DNA of 64,000 nucleotides from Hyphomicrobium denitrificans ATCC 51888 (GTDB lineage: Bacteria; Pseudomonadota; Alphaproteobacteria; Rhizobiales; Hyphomicrobiaceae), in assembly GCF_000143145.1 (NCBI RefSeq), contig NC_014313.1:992001-1056000 (forward strand), read 5' to 3'. The position numbers were made by a program, and so were the translations under genes. The number at the start of each line of letters is the position of its first letter. Within the stretch, counting starts at the first letter, position 1. Shown here piece after piece: positions 8,933-20,204 of the stretch. The notes below the pieces were generated by a model. That model saw only the letters and a program-made list of their open reading frames with translations, was not told the DNA's origin and ran no database searches.

Positions 8933-8950
8933 ATTGCAGTGATGTGACAG
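8933..8950 (-). promoter_or_regulatory. Candidate Pho box upstream of pit
   Basis: On the minus strand the sequence CTGTCACATCACTGCAAT shows two seven-base repeats separated by four bases, matching CTGTCAT-N4-CTGTCAT at 6/7 and 5/7 positions. It lies 50 bases before the pit start. In Sinorhizobium PhoB represses orfA-pit, so a site here would be sensible. Confidence 0.45.
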
Positions 8951-8991
8951 CAGGGCATTGCGAGCCTTTCACGGCTTGCAATGCAGGCATG

Positions 8992-9216
8992 CTAATGTCC
9001 GGCTGAAGGTTTATGCTCGCGCTTCACCCAATCGCAGATTTCCTGTTTTGGCCCTCGTTTGCAGCTGCGATCGGAAATTGCGCCGTCGTTCGAAGCATAA
9101 GTCCGGCCTGAGCCGGCAGCGTTTGATGCGGCTGATGTTGCCGCCAGGACTCCAGCGCCGGTGACGATCCATAGCGCCACGAGCGTCCATCGGATTTGAT
9201 TTCGTTCCAGCATCAT
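8992..9216 (-). CDS. Small secreted or membrane-tethered hypothetical protein, 74 aa
   Basis: A hydrophobic N-terminus (WTLVALWIVTGAGVLAATSA) is followed by a polar tail with two cysteines (SCKRGPKQEICDWVKREHK). The first ATG of the pair at 9214-9216 and 9211-9213 is preceded by GAGGGGA at good spacing, so I start there and not further upstream. I know no family. The two cysteines, nine residues apart, could form a disulfide if the protein is exported. Confidence 0.55.
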   Translation of the reverse strand: MMLERNQIRWTLVALWIVTGAGVLAATSAASNAAGSGRTYASNDGAISDRSCKRGPKQEICDWVKREHKPSAGH

Positions 9217-9526
9217 CGGTTTCCCCTCGAGCGTGAGTGCGCGCATCACGGTTAGTAACGTATAATATAACAAATCATTTGCGTAAAGAGCGCGCGGAGT
9301 GTGGAGGTGACGGCGGGTCTAAATGCGTGTGAGCCAGGGCGCGACGACGATCTACGCGTCTCTCACAGGACCGGAGAGCCACGCGAGCGGGCGTTCGGAT
9401 TTCAGACGATCTGCAAAGAAATTAATTTCCGGAGCATTTGAATTCTTCTTCTTTCTCTTTTTGAAGGCCGCGCACTAGCCTCTTTTATCGCAGCGCAAAA
9501 TGGCTATGCCAGCGGAGGGATTAGAA

Positions 9527-9754
9527 ATGAGACGTACACTTACCTTGCTTGCCGCAACCTTCATCGGAGCGACTTTGGCGCAGACGACGGCGCAGGCCGC
9601 GCCGTCGCTCGTCAAGCCAGGTGTCGAGAGCCCCGTCGCCAAGACGACGTTCTTCGTCGATCGCAAGAAAGAGAAGCATGCGCACGCGCGCAAGCACAAG
9701 CATCACGGCCACAAGCACGCGCATCTGAAGAAGGGTCCGCACAAGAAACACTAG
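9527..9754 (+). CDS. Small secreted His/Lys-rich protein, 75 aa
   Basis: The product has a clean signal peptide (RRTLTLLAATFIGATLAQTTAQAAPS) and a C-terminal tail made almost wholly of His, Lys and Ala from about residue 47 onward; I count ten His and eleven Lys in the last 29 residues. GGAGGGA six bases before the ATG at 9527 fixes the start, and an intrinsic terminator follows, so the gene looks real and monocistronic. Such tails bind transition metals or anionic surfaces; periplasmic metal buffering is a guess. Small proteins of this build recur in Hyphomicrobiales without assigned function. Confidence 0.72.
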   Translation: MRRTLTLLAATFIGATLAQTTAQAAPSLVKPGVESPVAKTTFFVDRKKEKHAHARKHKHHGHKHAHLKKGPHKKH

Positions 9755-9803
9755 CCGGACTTGAGACGGGCGGGGGGCACGGCCCGGACTCGCGATCCTG
9801 CTA

Positions 9804-9856
9804 TCCGCCGAGGGTGTTCCGTATCGGGTCGGAACGCTCTCGGCGGAATTGTTTTT
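9804..9856 (+). terminator. Intrinsic terminator of the His-rich protein gene
   Basis: An 18-base stem (TCCGCCGAGGGTGTTCCG with CGGAACGCTCTCGGCGGA, two G-T wobbles) with an eight-base loop is followed by ATTGTTTTT. Confidence 0.85.
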
Positions 9857-10027
9857 GGAGTTCAGGTCAGTCGGGTGCTGATTTGTGCCAGCCCGTCGCG
9901 TGGATGGCCGCCTGCGCGGCCATGACGGGAGTGGGGTTCGATTGAGCGGCAAAGCGGCAGGTCGCATCTCGGGCCATATCTATGCGAATTCAGACATCGC
10001 TATTCTTGTTGGCTGCGACGTCGGATG

Positions 10028-10333
10028 TTAGCTTCGCCAGGCCTGTACCTCCGACGTTAAATCGTGCCATTGCGGATTGCCGCTTTCGATCAGTGCGAGC
10101 TTGTCGGCACGACGGAATTTCTTCAGCTGCTTCTCGCGTGCGATGGCGTCAGGCATCGTATCGAACTGCTCGTAATGCACGAGCATGTGCACGCCGTATC
10201 GCTTCGTAAAGCCGTCTTCCAGATCCTGTTGATGAATGGAGACGCGCGCCGCGAGATCGCCGGTGACGCCGATGTACAGCGTGCCGTTCCGTTTGCTCGC
10301 GAGGATATAGACGGCTGGTTTGACGACGCGCAT
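10028..10333 (-). CDS. GIY-YIG nuclease-domain protein, 101 aa
   Basis: This is a small stand-alone GIY-YIG domain of the YhbQ/UPF0213 type. The signature is VYILASKRNGTLYIGVTGDL, with catalytic Arg in LAARV, then FTKRYG and a conserved Glu in REKQLKKF. The family hydrolyses DNA in a metal-dependent way in some members, but the cellular role of these short proteins is unsettled and they are often multicopy and accessory. The frame opens upstream at 10423, but GGGAGGGGG before the ATG at 10333 marks the better start; the extension would run into a repeat. Next to it lie REP-like inverted repeats and an AT-rich gene. Confidence 0.85.
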   Translation of the reverse strand: MRVVKPAVYILASKRNGTLYIGVTGDLAARVSIHQQDLEDGFTKRYGVHMLVHYEQFDTMPDAIAREKQLKKFRRADKLALIESGNPQWHDLTSEVQAWRS

Positions 10334-10343
10334 TCCCCCTCCC

Positions 10344-10538
10344 GTCATCCTCGCGTGAGTGAGCGTCGCGAATGATGCGCGGGGATCCAGCACAAGACTT
10401 GCCGAAGGCGCAAAAACAAACAAGGCGTTTCGTTGGAAGCGCCTTGCAGGGATTACGGACGGCTGCGCCGAGTCTCATGCTGGATCCCCGAACGCGCATC
10501 CCCCGGATTAAATCCGGGGTTACGCGTTCGAGGATGAC
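10344..10538. repeat. REP-like inverted-repeat block with long hairpin
   Basis: The outer arms GTCATCCTCG (10344-10353) and CGAGGATGAC (10529-10538), and inner arms around GGGGATCCAGCA (10381-10392) and TGCTGGATCCCC (10478-10489), form an inverted pair about 195 bases across. The right member carries its own hairpin: CGAACGCG (10489-10496) pairs with CGCGTTCG (10523-10530), and CCCCGGATT with AATCCGGGG inside it. This is the build of intergenic REP elements. I see no second full copy in this window. Confidence 0.6.
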
Positions 10539-10542
10539 GAGT

Positions 10543-11115
10543 TTACACGGGCAAATTGAAACTTGTTCCGTGATTAGACTGTAAGAGATCGCCCCAGATC
10601 ACCCATTGCGTTTGATCAGCGGAGACTGCGCCAAAAACCCAGACACTCTCGGTCTCCAGCTTTGAAAGGTCGAGAGTCGAGGGGTTAAAATTGCCCTCTC
10701 GCGTCAATTTGATTGCGAGTGTTCGCTTTCGGTAATTTCGCTTTTTTGCGATGCTGTCGACAATTGATTGAACGCTGCTGTTTGAATTTAGCTCCTGAGG
10801 GACGACCTCTTTCAGCTGCACAGGGCATATATTCCCCGTCTCGGGAGCGTCCCAATAACAGACGAAATCGTGGTCGCCGCCTTCATCGTCTGCCACATAT
10901 ATCTTCGTACGCAATATCTCGCGCATTCCATGGGCGAAAATGCAAGCTGTCCAGAGTTCTCTAGAGCGTTTGAGACCATGAGTGCGTAGATTTTTTACAG
11001 ACCAGGGTACGTCGCGTTGGACAAGTTCACAACGTAGTTTGTTCAATTCGGGGAGCACAAGCTCCGGGTCAATGAAACGCAGACGGCTCAGACGTCGAAG
11101 TTCCACTTGATCCAA
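10543..11115 (-). CDS. Accessory hypothetical protein, 190 aa, possible PD-(D/E)xK-like fold
   Basis: I do not recognise the family. The gene is visibly AT-richer than its surroundings: three 60-base rows counted give 29, 28 and 26 G+C, in a window where core genes run near 60 percent. The protein is soluble. A DHDF motif (81-84) followed by a strand ending in Q-L-K-E (Q100, K102, E103) has the spacing of a nuclease-type D...QxK core, with VQSIVDSIAKKRNYRKRTLAIKL behind it. That is only a pattern match. It lies between a hairpin at the end of nrdJ and a REP-like block beside a GIY-YIG gene, which looks like a small acquired islet. Confidence 0.65.
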   Translation of the reverse strand: MDQVELRRLSRLRFIDPELVLPELNKLRCELVQRDVPWSVKNLRTHGLKRSRELWTACIFAHGMREILRTKIYVADDEGGDHDFVCYWDAPETGNICPVQLKEVVPQELNSNSSVQSIVDSIAKKRNYRKRTLAIKLTREGNFNPSTLDLSKLETESVWVFGAVSADQTQWVIWGDLLQSNHGTSFNLPV

Positions 11116-11133
11116 ATTGGCCTCATTCGATGA

Positions 11134-11161
11134 AGGACAACTGAGCCTACTCAGTTGTCCT
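11134..11161 (-). terminator. Strong hairpin after nrdJ
   Basis: AGGACAACTGAG pairs perfectly over 12 bases with CTCAGTTGTCCT around a CCTA loop, 18 bases past the nrdJ stop. The T-run is weak in the nrdJ direction (TTCAT), so it may instead be an mRNA-end stabiliser or processing signal. Confidence 0.55.
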
Positions 11162-11179
11162 CATTTTATGTCTTTACTT

Positions 11180-14100
11180 TCAACTGCACCCACTCGTGCT
11201 GCCGCACGTGTCGCACTTCAGGCAGGTGCCGTTGCGGACCATGGTGAAGTTGTAGCATTCGGTGCAGGCGACGCCTTCGTAGCCGCGGAGCTTGGCTTCG
11301 GTGGCGCGCTGCTTGAAGAGTTCCGACTTGCTCATCGGTGCAGGCGTCACGACAGCAGCAGGCGCGCGCATTTCGATCGGCTGCTCGCCGAGTGCCAGCG
11401 CGTTGGCGCCGTGCGTCAGCGTCGAGTCGATCGAGCGTGCATCGACGTCGAAGCTCGACGTTGTGACGCTGGTCGAGGTCTCGGTGATCGATGTCTTGCC
11501 GCCTGAGCGCGCCGCAAAACGGACGACCGAGGCACCACGCACGAGGCCTTTTGAGACGACCTTCGACACGTTCTCGGAGAGATCGAGCGCCAGCTGCTCA
11601 TCCGTCTGATCGTCGCTCGAGCCAAGACCCGTGCCTTCGACGATTTCGCGCGGATCGACGTGCGCGAGGTCGTGACGGCCGAGGTACGACACGGCAAGCT
11701 CGCGGAAGATGTAGTCGAGGATCGACGTTGCGTTCTTGATCGCCTCGTTGCCCTGCACGAGACCGGCAGGCTCGAAACGCGTGAACGTGAAGGCTTCGAC
11801 GTATTCTTCCAGCGGCACGCCGTATTGCAGGCCAAGCGAAATGCCGATCGCGAAGTTGTTCATCAGCGAGCGGAAGGCTGCGCCTTCCTTGTGCATGTCG
11901 ATGAAGATTTCGCCGAGGCGGCCGTCGTCGTACTCGCCGGTGTGCAGGTAGACTTTGTGACCGCCGACCGTCGCCTTCTGCGTGTAGCTCTTGCGGCGGC
12001 TCGGGAGTTTCTCGCGTTCCTTCTTCTTTTCCTTTTCGACGTAGACGACGCGTTCGACGATTTTCTCGATGATCTTTTCCGAGATGATCGAGGCACGAGC
12101 CGCGAGCGGCTGCGTCATCAGCGTCTCGGCGAGATCGGCAGCCTCATCGTCGTCATCGCCGAGGACCTGGCTGTTCAGCGGCTGCGAGAGCTTCGAGCCG
12201 TCGCGATAGAGCGCGTTGGCCTTGAGCGCCAGCTTCCACGATAGCATGTAGGACTGCTTGCAATCGTCGACCGTTGCGTCGTTCGGCATGTTGATCGTCT
12301 TCGAGATTGCGCCGGAAATGAACGGCTGCGACGCCGCCATCATGCGGATGTGGCTCTCGACCGAAAGATAACGCTTGCCCTTGCGGCCGCAGGGATTGGC
12401 GCAGTCGAACACCGGCAGGTGCGCGGCGCGGAGATGCGGTGCGCCTTCGAGCGTCATCGCTCCGCAGACGTGCTCGTTCGCCGCTTCGACATCCTTCTTC
12501 GAGAACCCGAGGTGCGCGAAGATGTCGAATGAGGGATCGTTGAGCTTGTCGGCCGGGACGCCGAGCGTTTCGGTCAGGAACTGGTCGCCGAGCGTCCAGC
12601 GGTTAAACACGAACTTGATGTCGAAGGCGGTCGCAAGACCCTTCTCGATCTTGGCGAGCGCGTCGTCGGTGAAGCCTTTGGCCTTGAGCGTCGCGGTGTT
12701 GATCGCGGGCGCCTGTGCCAGCGAGCCGTGTCCGACGGCGTAGGCTTCGACTTCGGCGATCTCGCTTTCGCGATAGCCGAGGGTGCGTAGCGCTTCCGGC
12801 ACCGACTGATTGATGATCTTGAAGTAGCCGCCGCCCGCGAGCTTCTTGAATTTAACGAGCGCGAAGTCGGGTTCGATGCCGGTCGTGTCGCAGTCCATCA
12901 CGAGACCGATCGTGCCAGTCGGCGCGACGACGGTTGCTTGCGCGTTGCGATAACCGTGGTTCTGGCCGAGTTCGAGCGCGCGATCCCAGGCGAGCTTCGC
13001 AGCTTCGCCGAGACGGTGATCCTTGAGAGAGGCGTGATCGAGCGGCACGGGCGCCGTCGCGAGTTGCTCGTAGCCTTGGGCTTCGCCGTGGGCGGCGCGG
13101 CGATGATTGCGCATGACGCGCAGCATGTCCGCCGCGTTCGGCTCGTAGCCGGGGAAGGCGCCGAGCTTGGCCGCCATTTCGGCGCTCGCCGCATACGAAA
13201 CGCCCGTCATGATGGCGGAGATCGCACCGCAGATGGCGCGGCCTTCATCCGAGTCGTAAGGGATGCCCGCCGACATCAGCAGGCCGCCGATGTTGGCGAA
13301 GCCGAGGCCGAGCGTGCGATAGCGGTAGCTGAGCTCGGCGATGCGGCGCGACGGGAATTGCGCCATCAGCACCGAGATTTCGAGCACGATGGTCCACAAG
13401 CGGCAGCCGTGCTCGTAGGATTCGATGTCGAACGATTTGTCCTCGCGGCGGAAGCGCAGGAGGTTGAGCGACGCGAGGTTGCACGCCGTATCGTCGAGGA
13501 ACATGTATTCCGAGCACGGGTTCGATGCACGGATCTGTCCCGACTGCGGGCACGTGTGCCAGTCGTTGATCGTCGTGTGGAACTGGATGCCCGGATCGGC
13601 CGACGCCCAGGCTGCGAAGCCGATCTGCTCCCAGAGATCGCGCGCCTTGATCGTCTTCGTGACCTTGTTGCCGAGACGCGAGATCAGGTTCCAGTCCTTG
13701 TCGGCGGAGACGGCGTTCAGGAACTCGTCCGTGACGCGCACGGAGTTGTTCGAGTTCTGGCCGGCGACCGTGAGATAGGCTTCGCTATCCCAGTCGGTGT
13801 CGTAGGTGTCGAACTGGATGTCCTTGTAACCCTGGCGCGCGAACTGGATGACGCGCAGCACGTAGTTCTGAGGAACGCCGTCGCGCTTGGCTTCGCGAAT
13901 GGCCTGCTTGAGCTTCGGATTCTTCAGCGGATCGAAGCAGGCTTCGTCCTGCGCTTCGCAGTTGACGCACGCCTTCATAACGGCCTTGAGGCGCTTCTGG
14001 CAGATCTTCGAACCGGTGACGAGCGCGGCGACCTTCTGTTCCTCGCGCACCTTCCAGGTGATGTATTCCTCGATATCCGGATGATCGACATCGACGACAA

Positions 14101-14941
14101 CCATCTTCGCGGCGCGGCGCGTCGTGCCGCCCGACTTGATGGCGCCCGCAGCCCGGTCGCCGATTTTCAGGAAGCTCATCAGGCCGGACGAACGACCGCC
14201 GCCCGATAGCTTTTCGTTGGCGCCGCGGAGCGAGGAGAAGTTCGAGCCCGTGCCTGAACCGTATTTAAAGAGACGCGCCTCACGCACCCACAGATCCATG
14301 ATGCCGCCGTCGCCGACGAGATCGTCGGCAACCGACTGGATGAAGCAGGCGTGCGGCTGCGGATGCTCGTAAGCCGAGGTCGAGTGGACGAGTTCGCCGG
14401 TCTGGTAATCGACGTACATGTGGCCCTGGCCAGGACCGTCGATGCCGTAGGCCCAGTGCAGGCCGGTGTTGAACCACTGCGGCGAGTTCGGCGCCGCCAT
14501 CTGCATGGCGAGCATGTAGCGGATTTCGTCGAAGAACGCCTGCGCGTCTTCTTCGGATGAGAAGTAGCCGCCCTTCCAACCCCAATAGGTCCAGGTGCCG
14601 GCGAGGCGATCGAAAACCTGACGCGCGTCGGTCTCGCCGCCGAAGCGCTCAGCCTGGGGCAGGTCCTGCAGGGCAGTTTCGTCGGGGGTCGAGCGCCACA
14701 GCCACGAGGGGACTTGTGTTTCTTCGCAGCGCTTCAGGCGGCGGGCGACGCCGGCCTTGCGGAAATACTTCTGCGCCAGAATGTCGGCCGCGACCTGGCT
14801 GAAATGGTCGGGAACATCAAAGCCTTTGAGGCTGAAAACGATGGAGCCGTCGGGGTTCTTGATCTCGGACGTCGCACGCCGGAACTTGATCGAGGCATAG
14901 GGAGAGGAACCGGCTTCGGTGAAGCGTCGCGTGATCTTCAT
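11180..14941 (-). CDS. nrdJ: Ribonucleoside-diphosphate reductase, class II (adenosylcobalamin-dependent)
   Basis: The enzyme makes deoxyribonucleotides in the cytoplasm, using coenzyme B12 to generate a thiyl radical, and is independent of oxygen. The product from the ATG at 14941 has 1253 residues, the length of rhizobial NrdJ. Visible are [15 protein letters not shown] near the N-terminus, [21 protein letters not shown] in the active-site region, [19 protein letters not shown], and a C-terminal Cys-rich tail ([22 protein letters not shown]) that shuttles reducing equivalents. An in-frame extension to 15070 has no family support. NrdR-like boxes lie nearly 400 bases upstream and nrdR is at 26.2 kb. 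No cobalamin riboswitch was recognisable in the leader. Confidence 0.97.
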   Translation of the reverse strand: MKITRRFTEAGSSPYASIKFRRATSEIKNPDGSIVFSLKGFDVPDHFSQVAADILAQKYFRKAGVARRLKRCEETQVPSWLWRSTPDETALQDLPQAERFGGETDARQVFDRLAGTWTYWGWKGGYFSSEEDAQAFFDEIRYMLAMQMAAPNSPQWFNTGLHWAYGIDGPGQGHMYVDYQTGELVHSTSAYEHPQPHACFIQSVADDLVGDGGIMDLWVREARLFKYGSGTGSNFSSLRGANEKLSGGGRSSGLMSFLKIGDRAAGAIKSGGTTRRAAKMVVVDVDHPDIEEYITWKVREEQKVAALVTGSKICQKRLKAVMKACVNCEAQDEACFDPLKNPKLKQAIREAKRDGVPQNYVLRVIQFARQGYKDIQFDTYDTDWDSEAYLTVAGQNSNNSVRVTDEFLNAVSADKDWNLISRLGNKVTKTIKARDLWEQIGFAAWASADPGIQFHTTINDWHTCPQSGQIRASNPCSEYMFLDDTACNLASLNLLRFRREDKSFDIESYEHGCRLWTIVLEISVLMAQFPSRRIAELSYRYRTLGLGFANIGGLLMSAGIPYDSDEGRAICGAISAIMTGVSYAASAEMAAKLGAFPGYEPNAADMLRVMRNHRRAAHGEAQGYEQLATAPVPLDHASLKDHRLGEAAKLAWDRALELGQNHGYRNAQATVVAPTGTIGLVMDCDTTGIEPDFALVKFKKLAGGGYFKIINQSVPEALRTLGYRESEIAEVEAYAVGHGSLAQAPAINTATLKAKGFTDDALAKIEKGLATAFDIKFVFNRWTLGDQFLTETLGVPADKLNDPSFDIFAHLGFSKKDVEAANEHVCGAMTLEGAPHLRAAHLPVFDCANPCGRKGKRYLSVESHIRMMAASQPFISGAISKTINMPNDATVDDCKQSYMLSWKLALKANALYRDGSKLSQPLNSQVLGDDDDEAADLAETLMTQPLAARASIISEKIIEKIVERVVYVEKEKKKEREKLPSRRKSYTQKATVGGHKVYLHTGEYDDGRLGEIFIDMHKEGAAFRSLMNNFAIGISLGLQYGVPLEEYVEAFTFTRFEPAGLVQGNEAIKNATSILDYIFRELAVSYLGRHDLAHVDPREIVEGTGLGSSDDQTDEQLALDLSENVSKVVSKGLVRGASVVRFAARSGGKTSITETSTSVTTSSFDVDARSIDSTLTHGANALALGEQPIEMRAPAAVVTPAPMSKSELFKQRATEAKLRGYEGVACTECYNFTMVRNGTCLKCDTCGSTSGCS

Positions 14942-15589
14942 AAAATAGTGCCCCCGGATTGCGCGGCAGCACGGAAAGGATCCGCGTGCCGTATCTGCTG
15001 TCATCGCCGCGCGCCGGACCCTGCTTCCGGCGTTCGACAGAACGGTTGCATCGAGCCGATTCGTGCCCACTCAGGTCGCAAGTCCCCGCGCCAGCGATGA
15101 CGGTGAAAAAACCGCGATCAACCGGCGTTTTGCCGAACCTGAAATGTGTGAGGGCGACGAGGTGCTCGTGCGCTACGCTGGACGCTACTGAACTGGACGG
15201 ATGCGACGGTCTTCAACTGATCTCGGGTGGAGGGTCGCAAGACTGTCGCAACACCGGCAAGTTATGAGATTCGAGCAGCCTCGGACAAGGGAAATTAAAT
15301 AGATATTGCGGTGGCAGCAACAACCGACACTATATGTAGTGGTGTGGACAACTTTCTGGATTGACCGCCGCAAAGCCCGAAGTTGCTGGTTTTGAGCACC
15401 GCTGGACGCCTTGCCGCGGTGTGGAAGAGGCTGGAAAGCGCCTCTTGATCGGGGTCAAGCCAGCCGAGCTTAGTGCGATTCCGTAACGCGGCTGTTGCAC
15501 GACTACATCTGCCCCCAGACGTCTAGACATCATGCGTGCGGTGCAGCTAAGTCGAAGCGGCCGAATGCAATGAAAGGAACCCGCAGATC
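14942..15589. other. Long intergenic region between divergent nrdJ and NDUFA12 genes
   Basis: This is 648 bases without a believable gene. It contains the NrdR-like boxes near 15296-15342 and so probably the nrdJ promoter, which would leave a leader of roughly 350 bases. I looked for B12-riboswitch landmarks in that leader and did not find them. The rest shows nothing I can assign. Confidence 0.55.
15296..15342 (-). promoter_or_regulatory. NrdR box (strong) with a degenerate partner, nrdJ promoter region
   Basis: ACACTATATGTAGTGG at 15327-15342 matches the NrdR consensus ACACTATATATAGTGT at 14 of 16 positions. A weaker match (9 of 16) lies at 15296-15311, with centres 31 bases apart, which is the usual spacing of paired NrdR boxes. 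On the minus strand TTGTTG and TATTTA, 16 bases apart, fall between and within the boxes and could be the promoter. Confidence 0.7.
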
Positions 15590-15988
15590 ATGGGTTTATT
15601 CAGTGAGATTTTCTCGTGGTGGGGTGGCAACACCTGGGGCACGCGCCTTTTCACATGGCGCAAAGGACGGCTCGTCGGAGAGGATGAGTTCGGCAACCGC
15701 TATTATCTGCAGAAAAGCGGTGTCGGTCCGCTGGGCGTTCCGGCGCGCTGGGTCACGTATGCGAATCTTTCCGAGCCGAGCCAGGTCCCGCCCGACTGGC
15801 ATGGCTGGCTGCATTATACTGTCGATACACTGCCGACCGAGGAGCGCTATCAGCCGAAGCATTGGCAGAAGCGTCACCAGATGAACATGACCGGGACCGC
15901 GCAGGCTTACCGGCCTAAGGGATCGATCCTCGGCAAGGGCGAGCGGGCGAAATCGACCACGGATTACAAGGCCTGGCGGCCGCAATAG
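15590..15988 (+). CDS. NADH:ubiquinone oxidoreductase subunit NDUFA12 family
   Basis: This is an accessory subunit of respiratory complex I (B17.2 type), shared by alphaproteobacteria and mitochondria. All 132 residues match the family: FSWWGGNTWGTRLFTW, VGEDEFGNRYYL, RWVTYANLSEPSQVPPDWHG and WLHYTVDT. It sits away from the nuo operon, as is normal. The start is the ATG after AAAGGAAC. A DUF2155 gene follows almost at once, a pairing seen often in Hyphomicrobiales, so the two may be co-transcribed. Confidence 0.95.
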   Translation: MGLFSEIFSWWGGNTWGTRLFTWRKGRLVGEDEFGNRYYLQKSGVGPLGVPARWVTYANLSEPSQVPPDWHGWLHYTVDTLPTEERYQPKHWQKRHQMNMTGTAQAYRPKGSILGKGERAKSTTDYKAWRPQ

Positions 15989-15992
15989 GCGG

Positions 15993-16640
15993 GTGATCAG
16001 AAAAACGCCGGGTTTTGGCGTCAACAAGCTGACGCTAACGAACGTTCCGTCGATTGGACCTGTGTTGAACCGTTCCCTGCTTACGCCATTCCCGAATGCG
16101 CCGGAAAGCGCTGTGCGTGCTGCGATGTTCGCGGCGCGCCTGGCGGCTTTCGGCGCGGTTGTCTGTCTGCTCGGGCCGGCGTCGCCTGCGCGCGCCGATC
16201 GTATCGAGAACGGCGTCGCGGTGTTTTCAGCGCTCGACAAGGTCACTGCACGCATTTCGAAGTTCGAAGTCGAACTCAACAAGACCGTCGAATTCGGTGC
16301 GTTGCGCGTGACGCCGCGCAGCTGCTACTCGCGCCCGCCCACGGAAGAGCCGAAAACGACGACGTTCGTCGAAGTCGATGAAACCCAACTCGACGGCACC
16401 GAAAAGCGCATCTTTACCGGTTGGATGTTCGCCGAGAGCCCGGGCATCTACGGCCTCGAGCATCCGACCTATGACGTGTGGCTGACGGACTGCGAAAAAC
16501 CGCGCCGCTCGGTCGCCGAGAAAAAACCGGCGCCCGCTGAGGCGCCTTCCGAGGGCAACGATGCGGCGACAGCTGAAGCGCCGCCGCCCGCGGGCGACAG
16601 CGATTTGCCGCCGGAATTCCGCCGTCGCGTCAGACGCTAG
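15993..16640 (+). CDS. DUF2155 domain-containing exported protein
   Basis: The core is FGALRVTPRSCYSRPPTEEP, then RIFTGWMFAESPGIYGLEHPTYDVWLTDC, which defines DUF2155. A signal peptide (FAARLAAFGAVVCLLGPASPARAD) lies after 44 further residues if the GTG at 15993 is used; the ATG at 16125 would begin directly with the signal peptide and may be the true start, but neither has a clear ribosome-binding site. Two cysteines in the domain could pair in the periplasm. The C-terminus is a low-complexity Ala/Glu/Pro tail. Function is unknown; it follows the NDUFA12 gene by four bases. Confidence 0.85.
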   Translation: MIRKTPGFGVNKLTLTNVPSIGPVLNRSLLTPFPNAPESAVRAAMFAARLAAFGAVVCLLGPASPARADRIENGVAVFSALDKVTARISKFEVELNKTVEFGALRVTPRSCYSRPPTEEPKTTTFVEVDETQLDGTEKRIFTGWMFAESPGIYGLEHPTYDVWLTDCEKPRRSVAEKKPAPAEAPSEGNDAATAEAPPPAGDSDLPPEFRRRVRR

Positions 16641-16655
16641 TCACGTCTGTCTTGA

Positions 16656-19227
<2,572 letters not shown>

Positions 19228-19394
19228 CGAAACCGCGGCCGCGCATCGGGTTCGGGAGCCATAAACCGTCTCCAGCTCCCGGCGGTGCGGCGCAGTTTAA
19301 GTTGCTTCCCGGGCGGCACGAATATTTTTGAAGGCTGATCAGGCGTTTCGTCGGCCGGCGCGCCCTGGCGGCAACAATCGGCGCTTTCGGCGCG

Positions 19395-19428
19395 CAAAAA
19401 AGCCGCCCGGGGGGTTCCAGGGCGGCTT
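19395..19428 (-). terminator. Intrinsic terminator of ldtR
   Basis: AAGCCGCCC pairs with GGGCGGCTT around an 11-base loop. Read on the minus strand, a run of six T residues follows. It separates ldtR from the L,D-transpeptidase gene. Confidence 0.85.
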
Positions 19429-19475
19429 GCAAGTGCAGCAACCGGCGTCGTTCGTCGGAAGCCGTGGGAGTCCGA

Positions 19476-19985
19476 TCAGAGGCGATAGCGAATCTGGTCC
19501 GACCAGAAGCGTTCGAGGCGCACGAGCGCCTTGTTCAAACCCTTCACGTCGTCGCCCGACACTTCGCCGACAGTTTGGACGGAACCGAGCTGGCGCAGAT
19601 AAAGCTTGCTGACGATGTCGCGAGCTTCGAGACCTTTTTCGGTCAGGCTGACGCGCACGGAACGGCGGTCGGTATCCGAGCGCTTGTAATGGATGTAGCC
19701 CATGTCGACGAGCTTCTTGAGATTGTAGGAGACGTTCGAGCCAAGGTAGTAGCCGCGCGTCTTCAACTCGCCGGCGGTGAGCTCGCTCTCGCCGATGTTG
19801 TAGAGCAGCAGTGCCTGAACGCTGTTGAGTTCGGCGCCGCCCTGGCGATCGAATTCATCCTTGATGACGTCGAGAAGGAGACGGTGAAGTCTCTCGATCA
19901 AACGAAGGGCCTGTAAATATTCGCCCCGAAAGCCTTCTTCCTGCACCGGAGCGCGCGGACGGGCCACTTCATACGCTAGACTCAT
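19476..19985 (-). CDS. ldtR: LdtR-type MarR family transcriptional regulator
   Basis: The 169-residue protein is a winged-helix MarR-type regulator. LNSVQALLLYNIGESELTAGEL and the recognition stretch LGSNVSYNLKKLVDMGYIHY, then the wing SDTDRRSVRVSLTEKG, are the signature of the alphaproteobacterial LdtR group. In Candidatus Liberibacter and Sinorhizobium LdtR affects L,D-transpeptidase expression and stress tolerance; here an L,D-transpeptidase gene follows on the same strand, which supports the assignment. Two AAATAGATA direct repeats upstream might be its own operator or promoter parts. Annotated elsewhere as winged helix DNA-binding protein. Confidence 0.9.
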   Translation of the reverse strand: MSLAYEVARPRAPVQEEGFRGEYLQALRLIERLHRLLLDVIKDEFDRQGGAELNSVQALLLYNIGESELTAGELKTRGYYLGSNVSYNLKKLVDMGYIHYKRSDTDRRSVRVSLTEKGLEARDIVSKLYLRQLGSVQTVGEVSGDDVKGLNKALVRLERFWSDQIRYRL

Positions 19986-20035
19986 AACGCTGCCTCACAC
20001 TGTTTGACGCCTCCCGGTTTGCCCCGGGTTTTGAC

Positions 20036-20076
20036 AAATAGATAACGCGAAGCCCTGAATTTCGCCTAAATAGATA
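20036..20076 (-). promoter_or_regulatory. Direct repeats in the ldtR upstream region
   Basis: AAATAGATA occurs at 20036-20044 and again at 20068-20076, 32 bases apart (three helical turns). On the minus strand each reads TATCTATTT, which also resembles a -10 element, so they may be two promoters, an operator, or both. Confidence 0.4.
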
Positions 20077-20204
20077 TAGTAAAAGAACAGTTCCCCACCC
20101 GTTTCGGAAGAGTCTTTTAACTAATCGCGAGGGGACATTGCTTTCATGGTCAATATTCGGATAACGCGTCCGATAAAGTTATTCGGAATTCGCGGTGCGC
20201 GGAA

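Noticed and set aside
12938..14209. A 423-codon plus-strand open frame antisense to nrdJ
   Set aside because: It is a mirror frame of a strongly conserved gene in GC-rich DNA, with Arg/Ala/Asp/Val-rich composition and no family pattern.
14942..15326. Possible cobalamin riboswitch in the nrdJ leader
   Set aside because: I looked for the B12-box landmarks on the minus strand and found no convincing match.
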